A stretch of DNA of 25,687 nucleotides from E44-bin46 sp964354655 (GCA_964354655.1 CAYHAL010000017.1:1-25687), one strand, 5' to 3'; positions 15,910 through 23,893 are shown, counted from the first letter of the stretch. Program-made: numbers and translations. The notes: a model not told the origin generated them from the letters alone.

Positions 15910-16281
15910 CTACTCATAACCAGTAGTTGCTTGCGTAACATTTCCGTATACATCACAAGAATAGGTGCCCTTGGTTGTTGCCGTCCGCAGGTAGCCCGCT
16001 GGAAGTGAGTATAACGGGTTGCCGGTGGGAAAAGCCGCCATACTACTGGTGGCTGAGGTAGCTGTCACTGAAGTTAGACCTTCCTTAGCCATCATTGTAT
16101 CCATGGCTGTCTGAACAGTTACTAACTCAGCCTTTGCCGCCTCTGTTCTGCCATGCCCAATGAGTCCGGTTACCCTGGGCAGAACCACACCGACCAGCAC
16201 CCCAATAATGGCGACAACAATAAGTAGCTCTACCAGAGTGAAGCCCGTTTTGCCCCGATGAATCCTTTTTAGAAATTTCAT
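15910..16281 (-). CDS. pilA: Type IV pilin (probable major pilin)
   Basis: This 123-residue prepilin has a basic 13-residue leader and predicted cleavage at G13^F14. FTLVELLIVVAIIGVLVGVV follows, with Glu at +5. The mature 110-residue protein has the N-terminal helix and a small, Ser/Thr/Ala-rich head ending GTYSCDVYGNVTQATTGYE. A single cysteine means no disulfide-bonded D-region. AAGGAGG lies six bases before the ATG, the strongest ribosome site of the cluster. This, its first position and its own promoter suggest the abundant major pilin. A GspG-like pseudopilin is an alternative reading. Confidence 0.9.
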   Translation of the reverse strand: MKFLKRIHRGKTGFTLVELLIVVAIIGVLVGVVLPRVTGLIGHGRTEAAKAELVTVQTAMDTMMAKEGLTSVTATSATSSMAAFPTGNPLYSLPAGYLRTATTKGTYSCDVYGNVTQATTGYE

Positions 16282-16312
16282 AGTTCGCCTCCTTTTCCTG
16301 TTTGCTTACTTA

Positions 16313-16331
16313 CAGCATCAGCCAGATGCTG
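16313..16331 (-). promoter_or_regulatory. Small hairpin in the pilA leader upstream of the ribosome site
   Basis: CAGCATC (minus strand 16331-16325) pairs perfectly with GATGCTG (16319-16313) around a five-base loop. It lies about 20 bases upstream of the AAGGAGG of pilA, so it could stabilise the message or influence ribosome access. Confidence 0.45.
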
Positions 16332-16341
16332 CGGGGTGAGA

Positions 16342-16408
16342 CTAGCAACCCAACCCAAAGAAGAAAGGGGCTAGCCCGAACTTCTCCGGTCAGGTTGCTA
16401 GCCCCTTT
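16342..16408 (-). terminator. Terminator-like hairpin with overlapping alternative pairing in the pilA leader
   Basis: On the minus strand, AAAGGGGCTAGC (16408-16397) pairs over 12 bp with GCTAGCCCCTTT (16375-16364). The 21-nt loop can itself form CCG/CGG. CTTCTTT follows, so this has the form of an intrinsic terminator inside the leader. Part of its 5' arm, CTAGCAACC (16401-16393), is also perfectly complementary over 9 bp to GGTTGCTAG further downstream (16350-16342), so two mutually exclusive folds exist. That suggests attenuation or a structural switch. I recognise no known riboswitch aptamer. Confidence 0.6.
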
Positions 16409-16484
16409 TCCCCGCCTTAAACAACCGGCTAAGATTTATTACTTGCCAGATTGCCAAATATTGTCCACAAAAGTGCCTATTGTC

Positions 16485-16513
16485 AGTTTACCACTAGAAG
16501 GAAATTTTGTCAA
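16485..16513 (-). promoter_or_regulatory. Predicted pilA operon promoter
   Basis: On the minus strand a perfect TTGACA (16508-16513) is followed after exactly 17 bases by TAAACT (16485-16490). Transcription would start near 16478, leaving a leader of about 195 nt before the pilA ATG. No activator site is evident. Confidence 0.65.
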
Positions 16514-16562
16514 GACCTGGCCAAAAAGTCACTAAAATTGACCAAAAGTGGCCCTAGCTTAC

Positions 16563-16596
16563 GACTTGAAAAGTCAGAGCCGTCTATCAGCGGCTG
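16563..16596 (-). terminator. Two small hairpins downstream of tRNA-Ala
   Basis: AGCCG/CGGCT (16578-16595) and GACTT/AAGTC (16563-16575) are adjacent inverted repeats. Read on the minus strand, the first is followed by CTGACTTTT. They lie about 95 bases past the tRNA 3' end and could terminate its transcript. The stems are short, so this is tentative. Confidence 0.3.
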
Positions 16597-16689
16597 GCTT
16601 ATAAAAATTGACCTGGCTCAGGGACAGTTTATATCTAATCCTTAAGCTAGGCCTTTAATGATGAGGGGGAGTTTCGCTAAAGTGACGTT

Positions 16690-16765
16690 TGGTGGAGCTG
16701 GAGGGATTCGAACCCTCTACCTTTTGACTGCCAGTCAAACGTTCTCCCAATTGAACTACAGCCCC
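16690..16765 (-). tRNA. tRNA-Ala (anticodon GGC)
   Basis: A full cloverleaf reads on the minus strand. The acceptor GGGGCTG pairs with CAGCTCC, including the G3-U70 wobble that is the alanine identity element. The D stem is GTTC/GAAC, and the anticodon stem TTTGA/TCAAA closes loop CTGGCAG with anticodon GGC. The T-arm is GAGGGTTCGAATCCCTC. The 3' CCA is encoded (16690-16692). It decodes GCC and GCU alanine codons. No integrase or duplicated tRNA end is visible beside it. Confidence 0.97.
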
Positions 16766-16818
16766 ACATTTAAATAATAGCAAAAAATGAATTAGTTAGC
16801 AATAAACTAAGGTAAGAC

Positions 16819-17388
16819 TCAGCTTTTCTTTGATAGTAGGGTAAGGTACTGAAGACCCAAGGCAAGAGTAAATCTACTTTCAACATGGGAAAGAGAAGTG
16901 CCTTCAATAAGTTGTTGAACCCTTTTCGGAGTCAGCCTATGTAGATGTATTTCCCTTGCCATGAAAGGATTCTTGTATTGCCTCACCGCGGCTAATATAG
17001 CCTGGAACCCTCTAATCGGTTCCCAAGGATAAACAATAACAGCTATGCCTCCTGGTCTAAGGACTCTAGCCACTTCCGAAAAGAACTGCCTTATATTTGG
17101 TATATGTTCAATGGTATGGAGTGAATAGGCTTTATCAAAACTGTTGGCTTCAAACTTTAGGTTGGTAATATCACCGTAGGCTACCTTCCGGGTAACGGCC
17201 TCCTTTAAGGAGGTTTCGCTGATGTCAACCCCTATCACACCGTCGGTATAGCTTTCCAGTTCCCTCACATAGAAGCCCCGACTACATCCCAGGTCCAGGA
17301 TTTCTTCCCCCTTATTAGGCTTCAGATACTTCAGAAGGACTCTAAACAGGGCGGAGTTGAAATTATGTGTCATCTTATAGCTACCCAC
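16819..17388 (-). CDS. SAM-dependent methyltransferase (class I)
   Basis: This 189-residue Rossmann-fold methyltransferase has motif I ILDLGCSRG (about 30-38), an acidic end of strand 2 in VIGVDIS, and the post-I and motif II region FDKAYSLHTIEHIPN followed by LRPGGIAVIVYPW. That is the typical Methyltransf_11 pattern. The substrate cannot be read from sequence; lipid, quinone or sugar methylation is possible. I start at GTG 17386-17388 because AGGAGG lies just upstream. It overlaps the previous methyltransferase stop by 8 bp (GTGGGTAG), so the two are coupled. The ATG at 17373 and an upstream ATG at 17418 are alternatives. Confidence 0.83.
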   Translation of the reverse strand: MGSYKMTHNFNSALFRVLLKYLKPNKGEEILDLGCSRGFYVRELESYTDGVIGVDISETSLKEAVTRKVAYGDITNLKFEANSFDKAYSLHTIEHIPNIRQFFSEVARVLRPGGIAVIVYPWEPIRGFQAILAAVRQYKNPFMAREIHLHRLTPKRVQQLIEGTSLSHVESRFTLALGLQYLTLLSKKS

Positions 17389-18007
17389 TCCCCCTCCTAC
17401 ATACAGCACCGAGCTCAATTAAGTGACACCTCTTCATCTTTAAGATTTCTAGGCCGCTTGATTCTAACGCCGTTTTAAATTCCCCTTTGGAAATAGCTGT
17501 CTCATCAGGATAAATCCACAGGTTCAGTTTCTCGAGAAACCCCCTCCATGACCTGTAGGGTAGATTTGGCGTAGGAACCAGGATTACAGTAATCCCGTTT
17601 GGGGTTAGAAGGTCTCGATGTAAACAGATTAGCTTTCTCTGCTCGTCAGGGGGGTAATGCTCAAGTAACCCCTGTGAGTGAACGATATCATATTTCTCAT
17701 TTAAATCAAGGCTAAATAAATCCCGTAGCAGGAACTCCTTCTCGCAATTAAGGCAAGACAGCCTTCTTTGGGCGTCTTTTAGCACATTAGGATTGAAATC
17801 TACCAGGGTTACTTTATCAACCGGAAACAATTTGGTCATTTGTAAGGTGTTATGAGCGGTGCCGCAGCCCAGCTCGATTATCTTAATTGACTCTGGGAAA
17901 TGGATGTCGCGTAGCAAATCGGCATAAGCTCTCCAAATGACCCATAGGAATCGCTGACTGATTCGGACACGCTTATGATATCTATTCCAATCAGTAACTA
18001 CCCTCAT
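17381..18007 (-). CDS. SAM-dependent methyltransferase (class I)
   Basis: This 208-residue methyltransferase has motif I IIELGCGTAHNT (about 43-54), TLVDFNPNVL for the acidic strand-2 end, and YDIVHSQGLLEHYPPDE, LLTPNGITVILVPTPN in the later motifs. I chose ATG 18005-18007 with AGGTG five bases upstream; the open frame extends 26 codons further but overlaps the membrane protein gene. It is a different family member from its overlapping neighbour and not a recent duplicate. Its partner genes (a VTT membrane protein and clpC upstream) do not settle the substrate. Confidence 0.85.
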   Translation of the reverse strand: MRVVTDWNRYHKRVRISQRFLWVIWRAYADLLRDIHFPESIKIIELGCGTAHNTLQMTKLFPVDKVTLVDFNPNVLKDAQRRLSCLNCEKEFLLRDLFSLDLNEKYDIVHSQGLLEHYPPDEQRKLICLHRDLLTPNGITVILVPTPNLPYRSWRGFLEKLNLWIYPDETAISKGEFKTALESSGLEILKMKRCHLIELGAVCRRGSG

Positions 18008-18033
18008 ATAAACACCTGAATTGCTGGTTCTGC

Positions 18034-18681
18034 TTAAATTATCTGTAACCAGCGGAGGAAAGTCCCTAAGCCCAGATAACCACAATAGGCAATAGCTAGA
18101 CTCTTAACTGTTTGCCCTGCACAGCACATAAGGAAGAATTTCCACCAGCGGTAACGGAGTGTCCCCATAGCAATAGCCATAGGCACAAAAAAGGGGTTGA
18201 TTGCCGCTGACATTAAAAAGACGACCAATGAACCTCTCCGCTGGGCTATATTCAGGATTTGAGGTATTCGCGCCCACCTCAGCAGACGAGATACTAGCCG
18301 AGATATTCGAGAAGAAGGTACATCACTAGCTGGATTATTAGCAAAAACATTACCCCATGGGAAAAATCTACGCCCACCGCGACCAGTTAAATAAAGGAGT
18401 GTTCCACCGATACCAAGACCCAGCCCACAGGTTACCCCTACCAAGGCAGGATGTAATATCCCGCCAAAGATGAAGGTTATTACCATGTAGGGAATCGGCA
18501 GTGGCAAGGGGCCGCCGGCTAAGAAACTGATAAGGAAAAGACCTAAATAGCCAAAAGTCCGGAAACGGCTTATTGCCTGCCAGTGATAAACTATAACCAC
18601 AGAGGCAGCAATAATCCCACCCAGAAACAAGCCACCAAAAATATATCTTTTCCTTTTTGAGCTTACACTAGTTACTGCCAT
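18034..18681 (-). CDS. VTT/DedA-like (YqaA-type) integral membrane protein
   Basis: This 215-residue polytopic membrane protein has hydrophobic segments near 13-33, 43-63, 66-98, 150-172 and 182-205. The re-entrant-loop region GGPLPLPIPYMVITFIFGG resembles the VTT (SNARE-associated/DedA) family, and the later NPFFVPMAIAMGTLRYRWW is a matching second half. DedA proteins are implicated in membrane lipid or undecaprenyl phosphate translocation and envelope homeostasis; the specific role here is unknown. It begins 16 bp after clpC and ends 26 bp before the methyltransferase, so it probably shares their transcript. Confidence 0.78.
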   Translation of the reverse strand: MAVTSVSSKRKRYIFGGLFLGGIIAASVVIVYHWQAISRFRTFGYLGLFLISFLAGGPLPLPIPYMVITFIFGGILHPALVGVTCGLGLGIGGTLLYLTGRGGRRFFPWGNVFANNPASDVPSSRISRLVSRLLRWARIPQILNIAQRRGSLVVFLMSAAINPFFVPMAIAMGTLRYRWWKFFLMCCAGQTVKSLAIAYCGYLGLGTFLRWLQII

Positions 18682-18697
18682 GCCAAGAATTCCCTAA

Positions 18698-21148
18698 CTA
18701 GGCGCCTACATCAGCCCTTCTCCCAACGCTAAAGGTTAAGCCCGCTTCGCCAAGGTCAACGATAATCCTGTCACCCTGGCTAAATTCGCCCCTAAGTAGC
18801 TTGGTTGACAGCGGATTTTCCACATACCGCTCTATAGCCCGCCTCAGCGGTCGTGCCCCATATATTGGGTCATAGCCTTCCTTAACCAGCCACGATTTAG
18901 CCCCTTCAGTTAACTCTATCTCTAGCTTACGGTCAGCCAGACGCTTCTGCAAATCCTCCACCAGTAAATCAACGATGCTCCTAAGTTGCTCCTCAGTTAG
19001 CTCGTGGAAAACTATAATCTCATCCAGCCGGTTAAGGAATTCAGGGCGGAACATCCTTTTTACCTCTCCCATCACCTTTTCCTTCATCGCCTCATAGCTC
19101 TGCTTTTCCGCCTTGGCACCACCTTTGGCGGCAAAACCAATACCTGTCTCACGCCTGATGAGTTCAACACCGGCATTACTGGTCATAATAACTATGGTAT
19201 TCTTAAAATCCACCGTCCGCCCGTGACCATCGGTTAACCGCCCGTCATCCAGAACCTGGAGCAGGCTATTAAATACCTCAGGATGTGCCTTCTCAATCTC
19301 ATCCAGCAGGATTACCCGATAGGGGCGCCGCCTCACCGCCTCGGTAAGCTGCCCCCCTTCCTCATAGCCAACATAGCCCGGCGGGGCACCAATAAGCCGC
19401 GCTACCGTGTGCTTCTCCTGATACTCTGACATATCCAGACGCACCATAGCGTTCTCATCATCAAACAGGAACCGGGCTAAGGTGCGAGCCAGCTCGGTCT
19501 TACCCACACCGGTTGGACCCAAGAACATGAAGCTGCCAATAGGTCGCTCCGGGTCTTTTAACCCAGCCCGGCTTCTCCTGATAGCCTCACAAACAGCACG
19601 AACCGCCTCTTCCTGATTTACCAATCGCTCGTGAATCCGCTCCTCCATATGAAGCAGCTTCTCAGCCTCACCCTCCAGCATCTGTGATATCGGGATGCCT
19701 GTCCACTTAGAGATTAGCTGGGCAATATCTTCGGCATCAACCACACTGTCAATCTTTTCCCGCTTAAGCCAATTGCTCTTAGCCTGGTTATACTCATTTT
19801 CCAGACGTAACATTTCACTCTTGAGCTTGGCTGCCTGCTCATAATCCTGCCTCTGGGAGGCGGCTTCCTCCTCATTGGTTAATTGCTTGAGGCGCTGCTC
19901 TAAAGACTTAACCTCTGGCGGCGCGCTCTCAGTATCAATCCTAAGCTTGCTGGCTGCCTCATCAATAAGGTCAATAGCCTTATCCGGCAGATACCGATCC
20001 GAGATATAGCGCTTACTCAACCGAGCCGCCGCCTCTAGAGCCTCATCACTGATTTTAATCTTGTGGTGGGCTTCATACCGGGGACGGAGCCCGCGAAGCA
20101 TCTCAATGGTAGCCTCAACGCTAGGTTCACCAATAAACACCGGCTGAAGGCGCCGCTCTAGAGCCTTGTCCTTCTCAATAAATTTACGGTACTCATCAAG
20201 GGTGGTTGCCCCGATACATTGTAGCTCACCATGAGCCAATGCTGGCTTGAGCATATTACTGGCATCAATAGCCCCCTCAGCCGCTCCAGCTCCAACCACG
20301 GTATGAATCTCGTCAATAAACAATATAACCTCACCCTTGGCTTGGCGAACCTCGTCCATAACCGCCTTAAGCCTCTCCTCAAATTCACCACGGAACTTAC
20401 TCCCCGCCACCAGAGCCCCCATATCCAAAGCCACTATCCGACGCCCCTTAAGCGAATCAGGAACGTCATCGGCTACAATCTTCTGAGCCAATCCCTCAGC
20501 AATGGCAGTTTTGCCTACCCCGGCATCGCCGACAATCACCGGGTTGTTTTTGGTGCGCCTGGTGAGTATCTGTATCACCCGTCTAATCTCATCATCCCGA
20601 CCGATAACCGGGTCGAGCTTACCCTGACGGGCAAACTCGGTGAGGTCACGACCATACTTCTCCAGAGAGCGGTACTTACTCTCTGCCCTGGCATCGGTAA
20701 CCCGGTGACCGCCACGAAGCTTCTGAAGAGCCGAATACACCTTCTCCTGGTCAATGCCAAAACGATGAAGAATAGCCGCCGCCTCACCCCTCTCCTCCCC
20801 AGCCATGGCAATCAGCAGGTGCTCGGTGCCTATGAACTCGTCCTTAAGCCGGTCAGCCTCTTTACCAGCCCTTTCTATTAGTTGGGCAATGCGTGGCGTA
20901 GCATAAATCTGAGCTGCCTCGTAAGTAATGCGAGGGGTCTTATCTAAGGCAGCCTCAACTTGTTGCCTCACTGCCTCAGCATCAACCCCAAGCTCCTTCA
21001 AGATATCACCGACCAGCCCCCTTTCTTGCTGGAGCAAGGCTAACAGAATATGTTCCACATCCCATTGGCTGTGGTGATACTGACGAACTAGCTCTTGGGA
21101 AGCAGCCAATGCCTCCTGTGCCTGCTCAGTAAATCCCCCCTGCCTCAT
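18698..21148 (-). CDS. clpC: ClpC-type AAA+ unfoldase of the Clp protease
   Basis: This 816-residue Hsp100 protein feeds substrates to ClpP in the cytoplasm. Two Clp_N repeats (about 5-140) precede AAA-1 with Walker A GDAGVGKT (207-214) and Walker B ILFIDE (275-280). A short middle domain with a UVR-like motif (about 415-460) follows, then AAA-2 with GPTGVGKT (544-551) and VILLDE (612-617). An IGF tripeptide (670-672) in the right loop is the ClpP-docking motif, absent from the ClpB disaggregase. The short middle domain also argues for ClpC over ClpB. The usual Firmicutes partners ctsR and mcsAB are not beside it. The start ATG has GGTG about eight bases upstream. Confidence 0.93.
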   Translation of the reverse strand: MRQGGFTEQAQEALAASQELVRQYHHSQWDVEHILLALLQQERGLVGDILKELGVDAEAVRQQVEAALDKTPRITYEAAQIYATPRIAQLIERAGKEADRLKDEFIGTEHLLIAMAGEERGEAAAILHRFGIDQEKVYSALQKLRGGHRVTDARAESKYRSLEKYGRDLTEFARQGKLDPVIGRDDEIRRVIQILTRRTKNNPVIVGDAGVGKTAIAEGLAQKIVADDVPDSLKGRRIVALDMGALVAGSKFRGEFEERLKAVMDEVRQAKGEVILFIDEIHTVVGAGAAEGAIDASNMLKPALAHGELQCIGATTLDEYRKFIEKDKALERRLQPVFIGEPSVEATIEMLRGLRPRYEAHHKIKISDEALEAAARLSKRYISDRYLPDKAIDLIDEAASKLRIDTESAPPEVKSLEQRLKQLTNEEEAASQRQDYEQAAKLKSEMLRLENEYNQAKSNWLKREKIDSVVDAEDIAQLISKWTGIPISQMLEGEAEKLLHMEERIHERLVNQEEAVRAVCEAIRRSRAGLKDPERPIGSFMFLGPTGVGKTELARTLARFLFDDENAMVRLDMSEYQEKHTVARLIGAPPGYVGYEEGGQLTEAVRRRPYRVILLDEIEKAHPEVFNSLLQVLDDGRLTDGHGRTVDFKNTIVIMTSNAGVELIRRETGIGFAAKGGAKAEKQSYEAMKEKVMGEVKRMFRPEFLNRLDEIIVFHELTEEQLRSIVDLLVEDLQKRLADRKLEIELTEGAKSWLVKEGYDPIYGARPLRRAIERYVENPLSTKLLRGEFSQGDRIIVDLGEAGLTFSVGRRADVGA

Positions 21149-21184
21149 AAGTAATCACCTTCCTCAATCTCTTCCACACTCCGT

Positions 21185-21213
21185 ATTATGCCAATTTCCT
21201 CATAATAACACAA
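21185..21213 (-). promoter_or_regulatory. Weak candidate clpC promoter
   Basis: On the minus strand CATAAT (21185-21190) lies 17 bases after TTGTGT (21208-21213). The -10 box is good and the -35 poor. Transcription would start about 30 bases before the clpC ATG. No other pair in the region is clearly better. Confidence 0.3.
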
Positions 21214-21281
21214 GGCGCAAGCCTGAACATAAAGCACCCGTCAACTACCTTACCACATAGCTAGTTCAATATTGCCCAGCT

Positions 21282-21303
21282 CAATAATAGCAATAATAGC
21301 AAT
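21282..21303. repeat. Short 9-bp tandem repeat
   Basis: CAATAATAG is repeated twice and followed by a partial third copy (CAAT), in the A+T-rich region between clpC and pyrG. It may be a simple slippage tract with no function. Confidence 0.5.
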
Positions 21304-21382
21304 TTTTGCCAAGATATGCTATAGTATTTAAGTTTAAGTAGCAGTCTCTCAGCTTTACTTTCCCTGGAATAGTGTTCAGCAC

Positions 21383-21411
21383 TTGACAACTAATGTTTAC
21401 CTGATTATAGT
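21383..21411 (+). promoter_or_regulatory. Predicted pyrG promoter
   Basis: A perfect TTGACA (21383-21388) is followed after 17 bases by TATAGT (21406-21411). The start of transcription would be near 21418, giving a leader of about 84 nt. The leader has no Shine-Dalgarno sequence before the pyrG ATG and no clear terminator-type attenuator. Confidence 0.7.
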
Positions 21412-21501
21412 TAGATTATAGAACAATTTTCCCTCTACTCCCTCCAAACAGAAATTGCTCTATTGAAACTTTAGCCGATTTCTAAAATCTTTATTCCCTA
21501 G

Positions 21502-23142
21502 ATGACAAAGTATATTTTTGTTACCGGTGGTGTAGTTAGTTCAGTAGGCAAGGGTATTACCGCTGCTTCTATTGGTACTATCCTCAAAAGTCGCCAAATC
21601 ACGGTATCGGTTCAGAAGCTTGACCCCTACCTTAATGTTGACCCGGGAACGATGTCACCTTATCAGCATGGTGAGGTATTTGTCACCCAGGATGGTGCCG
21701 AGACTGACCTTGATTTAGGTAACTATGAGCGTTTCATTGATGTTAACCTTACTGCCGAGTCCAATGTTACCTCAGGGCAAATCTATAGTGTGGTTATTGC
21801 TAAAGAGAGGCGGGGTGATTTCCTGGGGGGCACCATCCAGGTAGTACCTCATGTTACTACCGAGATAAAGAACCAGTTCAAGAAATTAGCCGAGAAATCT
21901 AAGGCTAATGTAGTTATTATAGAGGTGGGGGGCACGGTAGGTGATATTGAGGGGCAGCCTTTCCTGGAAGCTATCAGGCAGATGCGAAACGATGTTGGGC
22001 GGGATAATATACTCTATGTGCATGTTACCCTCCTCCCGTACCTCACCTCCACTAAAGAGCTAAAGACCAAGCCCACTCAGCACAGCGTTAATGAGCTACG
22101 CCGCATTGGTATCCAGCCCGATATTATCATATGCCGTAGTGACTACCCTATCTCAGAAGGGATTAGGGATAAGATATCCCTGTTCTGTGACGTTGACCGG
22201 AAAGCCGTTATCCCCTTGCCTACAGTGGAGACTATCTATGAGGTGCCGCTATGCCTAGAGGACGAAGGATTAGGTCAACTAGTTGTGGATAAGCTCGGTC
22301 TAAAAGCCCGCAAGTCAGATCTAAGCCAGTGGCGGGAACTGGTCAGGCGAATTAAGGAACCCCTTGAGCCGGTTAACATCGCTCTGGTGGGCAAGTATGT
22401 TGAATTACAAGATGCCTACTTTTCAGTCCGCGAAGCATTATGTCACGCCGCCCTCTACCATAATAGGTGCCTTGACCTACATTGGGTTCGGTCTGAGGAC
22501 CTGGAAAGGGATGGCACCGATACTCTACTTCGCTCAGCCCAGGGTATCATTGTCCCCGGCGGCTTTGGCATCAGAGGTATTGAAGGCATGGTAAAGACAG
22601 CCAGCTATGCCCGAAACAATGATATTCCTTATCTAGGGCTATGCCTGGGAATGCAAGTAATGGTAATCGAGTTTGCTCGTTACGCCCTGGGCTCAAACAA
22701 GCCCAACTCTACCGAGTTTGATGCCTCTACCCCCTACCCGGTAATTGACCTTCTCCCCGAACAGGAAGGGATAGAAAACAAAGGCGGCACTATGCGCCTA
22801 GGTAACTATCCTTGTCAACTGGTAGATGGTAGCCATGCCGCTAGAGCCTATGGGCAGACTCTGGTCTATGAGCGCCATCGGCACCGCTATGAATTTAATA
22901 ATCAATTTCGTGATATACTACAGAAAGCAGGAATGGTTTACAGCGGATTATCCCCTGACGGCAGACTGGTAGAACTCTGCGAGCTAGCCAACCACCCGTG
23001 GATGATAAGCTGCCAGTTCCACCCTGAGTTTGGCTCTCGTCCTAGTCGCCCCCACCCCCTATTCCGCGATTTTATCGGCGCGGCTAAGGATGTATTAAGG
23101 GAAGGGGCTCAACCATCATTACCCCTTATTAAAGAGGACTAA
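21502..23142 (+). CDS. pyrG: CTP synthase
   Basis: This 546-residue enzyme converts UTP to CTP using glutamine and ATP, the last step of pyrimidine nucleotide synthesis. The N-terminal synthase domain begins MTKYIFVTGGVVSSVGKG with its P-loop. The C-terminal class I glutaminase domain carries the oxyanion loop PGGFGIRG, nucleophile Cys381 in LGLCLGMQ, and His507 and Glu509 in FHPEFGSRP. The length is standard. The ATG matches the conserved start but has no ribosome site, so initiation may depend on the leader. The stop codon TAA touches the ATG of the next gene. Confidence 0.98.
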   Translation: MTKYIFVTGGVVSSVGKGITAASIGTILKSRQITVSVQKLDPYLNVDPGTMSPYQHGEVFVTQDGAETDLDLGNYERFIDVNLTAESNVTSGQIYSVVIAKERRGDFLGGTIQVVPHVTTEIKNQFKKLAEKSKANVVIIEVGGTVGDIEGQPFLEAIRQMRNDVGRDNILYVHVTLLPYLTSTKELKTKPTQHSVNELRRIGIQPDIIICRSDYPISEGIRDKISLFCDVDRKAVIPLPTVETIYEVPLCLEDEGLGQLVVDKLGLKARKSDLSQWRELVRRIKEPLEPVNIALVGKYVELQDAYFSVREALCHAALYHNRCLDLHWVRSEDLERDGTDTLLRSAQGIIVPGGFGIRGIEGMVKTASYARNNDIPYLGLCLGMQVMVIEFARYALGSNKPNSTEFDASTPYPVIDLLPEQEGIENKGGTMRLGNYPCQLVDGSHAARAYGQTLVYERHRHRYEFNNQFRDILQKAGMVYSGLSPDGRLVELCELANHPWMISCQFHPEFGSRPSRPHPLFRDFIGAAKDVLREGAQPSLPLIKED

Positions 23143-23793
23143 ATGCGCATTTTCCTAGACACCGCCAATATTGACCAAATCAAGCAAGCGGCTAAACTGG
23201 GCATCATCAGCGGGGTTACCACTAACCCCAGCCTGATGTCTAAGGAAGCACCGGCTGACTATGAGGCTGCCGTCAAGGAGGTTTGCTCCATTATCACCGG
23301 ACCAGTTTCGGCTGAGGTGCTGGTAGAGGAGGCTGGGGCAATGATTGAGCAAGCCCGACGCATCTCCACCTGGGCACCTAATATCGTGGTTAAAATCCCG
23401 GCTACCACCGCCGGGCTAGAGGCAACATCGGTCCTGGCTAAAGAGAATATAAAGATAAACTTCACCCTGTGCTTCTCACTGAATCAAGCCCTATTGGGGG
23501 CACTGGCTGGCGCTACCTATGTTAGCCCCTTCGTCGGCAGATTAGACGATGCCGGGCATGATGGCATGCAGTTAGTCAAAGACATCGTTGATGTCTTTAA
23601 GCACTATGAGTTCCCCACCCAGGTGATTGCGGCTAGCATCCGTCATCCTCAACATTGTGTGGCGGCGGCTAAAGCCGGAGCTCATATTGCCACTGTCCCC
23701 TATAAGGTATTAATGCAGATGATACACCACCCGCTTACCGATATCGGCGTTAGCCGCTTCCTTGCCGACTGGCAAGGCATCTCACGAAAATAG
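23143..23793 (+). CDS. Small transaldolase / fructose-6-phosphate aldolase (TalC/Fsa family)
   Basis: This 216-residue TIM-barrel enzyme of the short transaldolase family starts MRIFLDTANIDQI. It has the TTNPS loop (26-30), Schiff-base Lys84 in IVVKIPAT, NFTLCFSLNQALLGALAGA, and the SPFVGRLDD motif. Family members either transfer dihydroxyacetone units in the non-oxidative pentose phosphate pathway or cleave fructose 6-phosphate. The sequence alone does not separate the two activities with certainty. It begins one base after the pyrG stop, so it is co-transcribed and probably translationally coupled. Confidence 0.93.
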   Translation: MRIFLDTANIDQIKQAAKLGIISGVTTNPSLMSKEAPADYEAAVKEVCSIITGPVSAEVLVEEAGAMIEQARRISTWAPNIVVKIPATTAGLEATSVLAKENIKINFTLCFSLNQALLGALAGATYVSPFVGRLDDAGHDGMQLVKDIVDVFKHYEFPTQVIAASIRHPQHCVAAAKAGAHIATVPYKVLMQMIHHPLTDIGVSRFLADWQGISRK

Positions 23794-23818
23794 AAAATGG
23801 TAATAATTAAAAATAGGG

Positions 23819-23856
23819 AAACAATTCGTATCTGATTAGCTTTGAGAATTGTTTTT
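23819..23856 (+). terminator. Hairpin with T-tract between the transaldolase gene and rho
   Basis: AAACAATTC (23819-23827) and GAATTGTTT (23846-23854) form a 9-bp stem with an 18-base loop, continuing into TT. The stem is A+T-rich and the loop long, so it is a weak or partial terminator. It may separate the pyrG unit from rho. Confidence 0.4.
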
Positions 23857-23893
23857 CGAGTTATGTTAAGTGGTTACCAAGGGGGAGGTTACA

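Larger units (their letters stand above)
16282..16689. other. Gene-free region between tRNA-Ala and pilA, with pilA promoter and leader
   Basis: This 408-bp stretch has no credible gene. From the pilA side it contains the pilA ribosome site, a 7-bp hairpin (16313-16331), a 12-bp terminator-like hairpin (16357-16408), the pilA promoter (16485-16513) and two small hairpins (16563-16596) that could end the tRNA transcript. The final 90 bp next to the tRNA show nothing I can name. Confidence 0.7.
21149..21501. other. Divergent intergenic region between clpC and pyrG
   Basis: This 353-bp A+T-rich region has no gene. It carries a strong plus-strand promoter for pyrG (21383-21411), a weak minus-strand candidate for clpC (21185-21213) and a short 9-bp tandem repeat (21282-21303). 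I found no CIRCE element or CtsR heptads before clpC. Confidence 0.7.

Noticed and set aside
16342..16478. pilA leader as a c-di-GMP-I (GEMM) riboswitch
   Set aside because: I looked for the GCACAGGGCAAACC and GACGCAAAGCC core blocks on the minus strand and found neither, so I call only an unidentified structured leader.
16690..16765. tRNA-Ala as an integration site for a genomic island
   Set aside because: There is no integrase gene in the window and no second copy of the tRNA 3' end; the neighbouring genes look like ordinary chromosome.
20231..20881. Long plus-strand open frame of 216 codons inside clpC
   Set aside because: It is antisense to the conserved AAA-1 domain of clpC, has no ribosome site, and no recognisable domain; it is a shadow frame.
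21149..21300. CIRCE or CtsR operator before clpC
   Set aside because: No TTAGCACTC/GAGTGCTAA inverted repeat and no tandem AGGTCAAA-type heptads are present on either strand.
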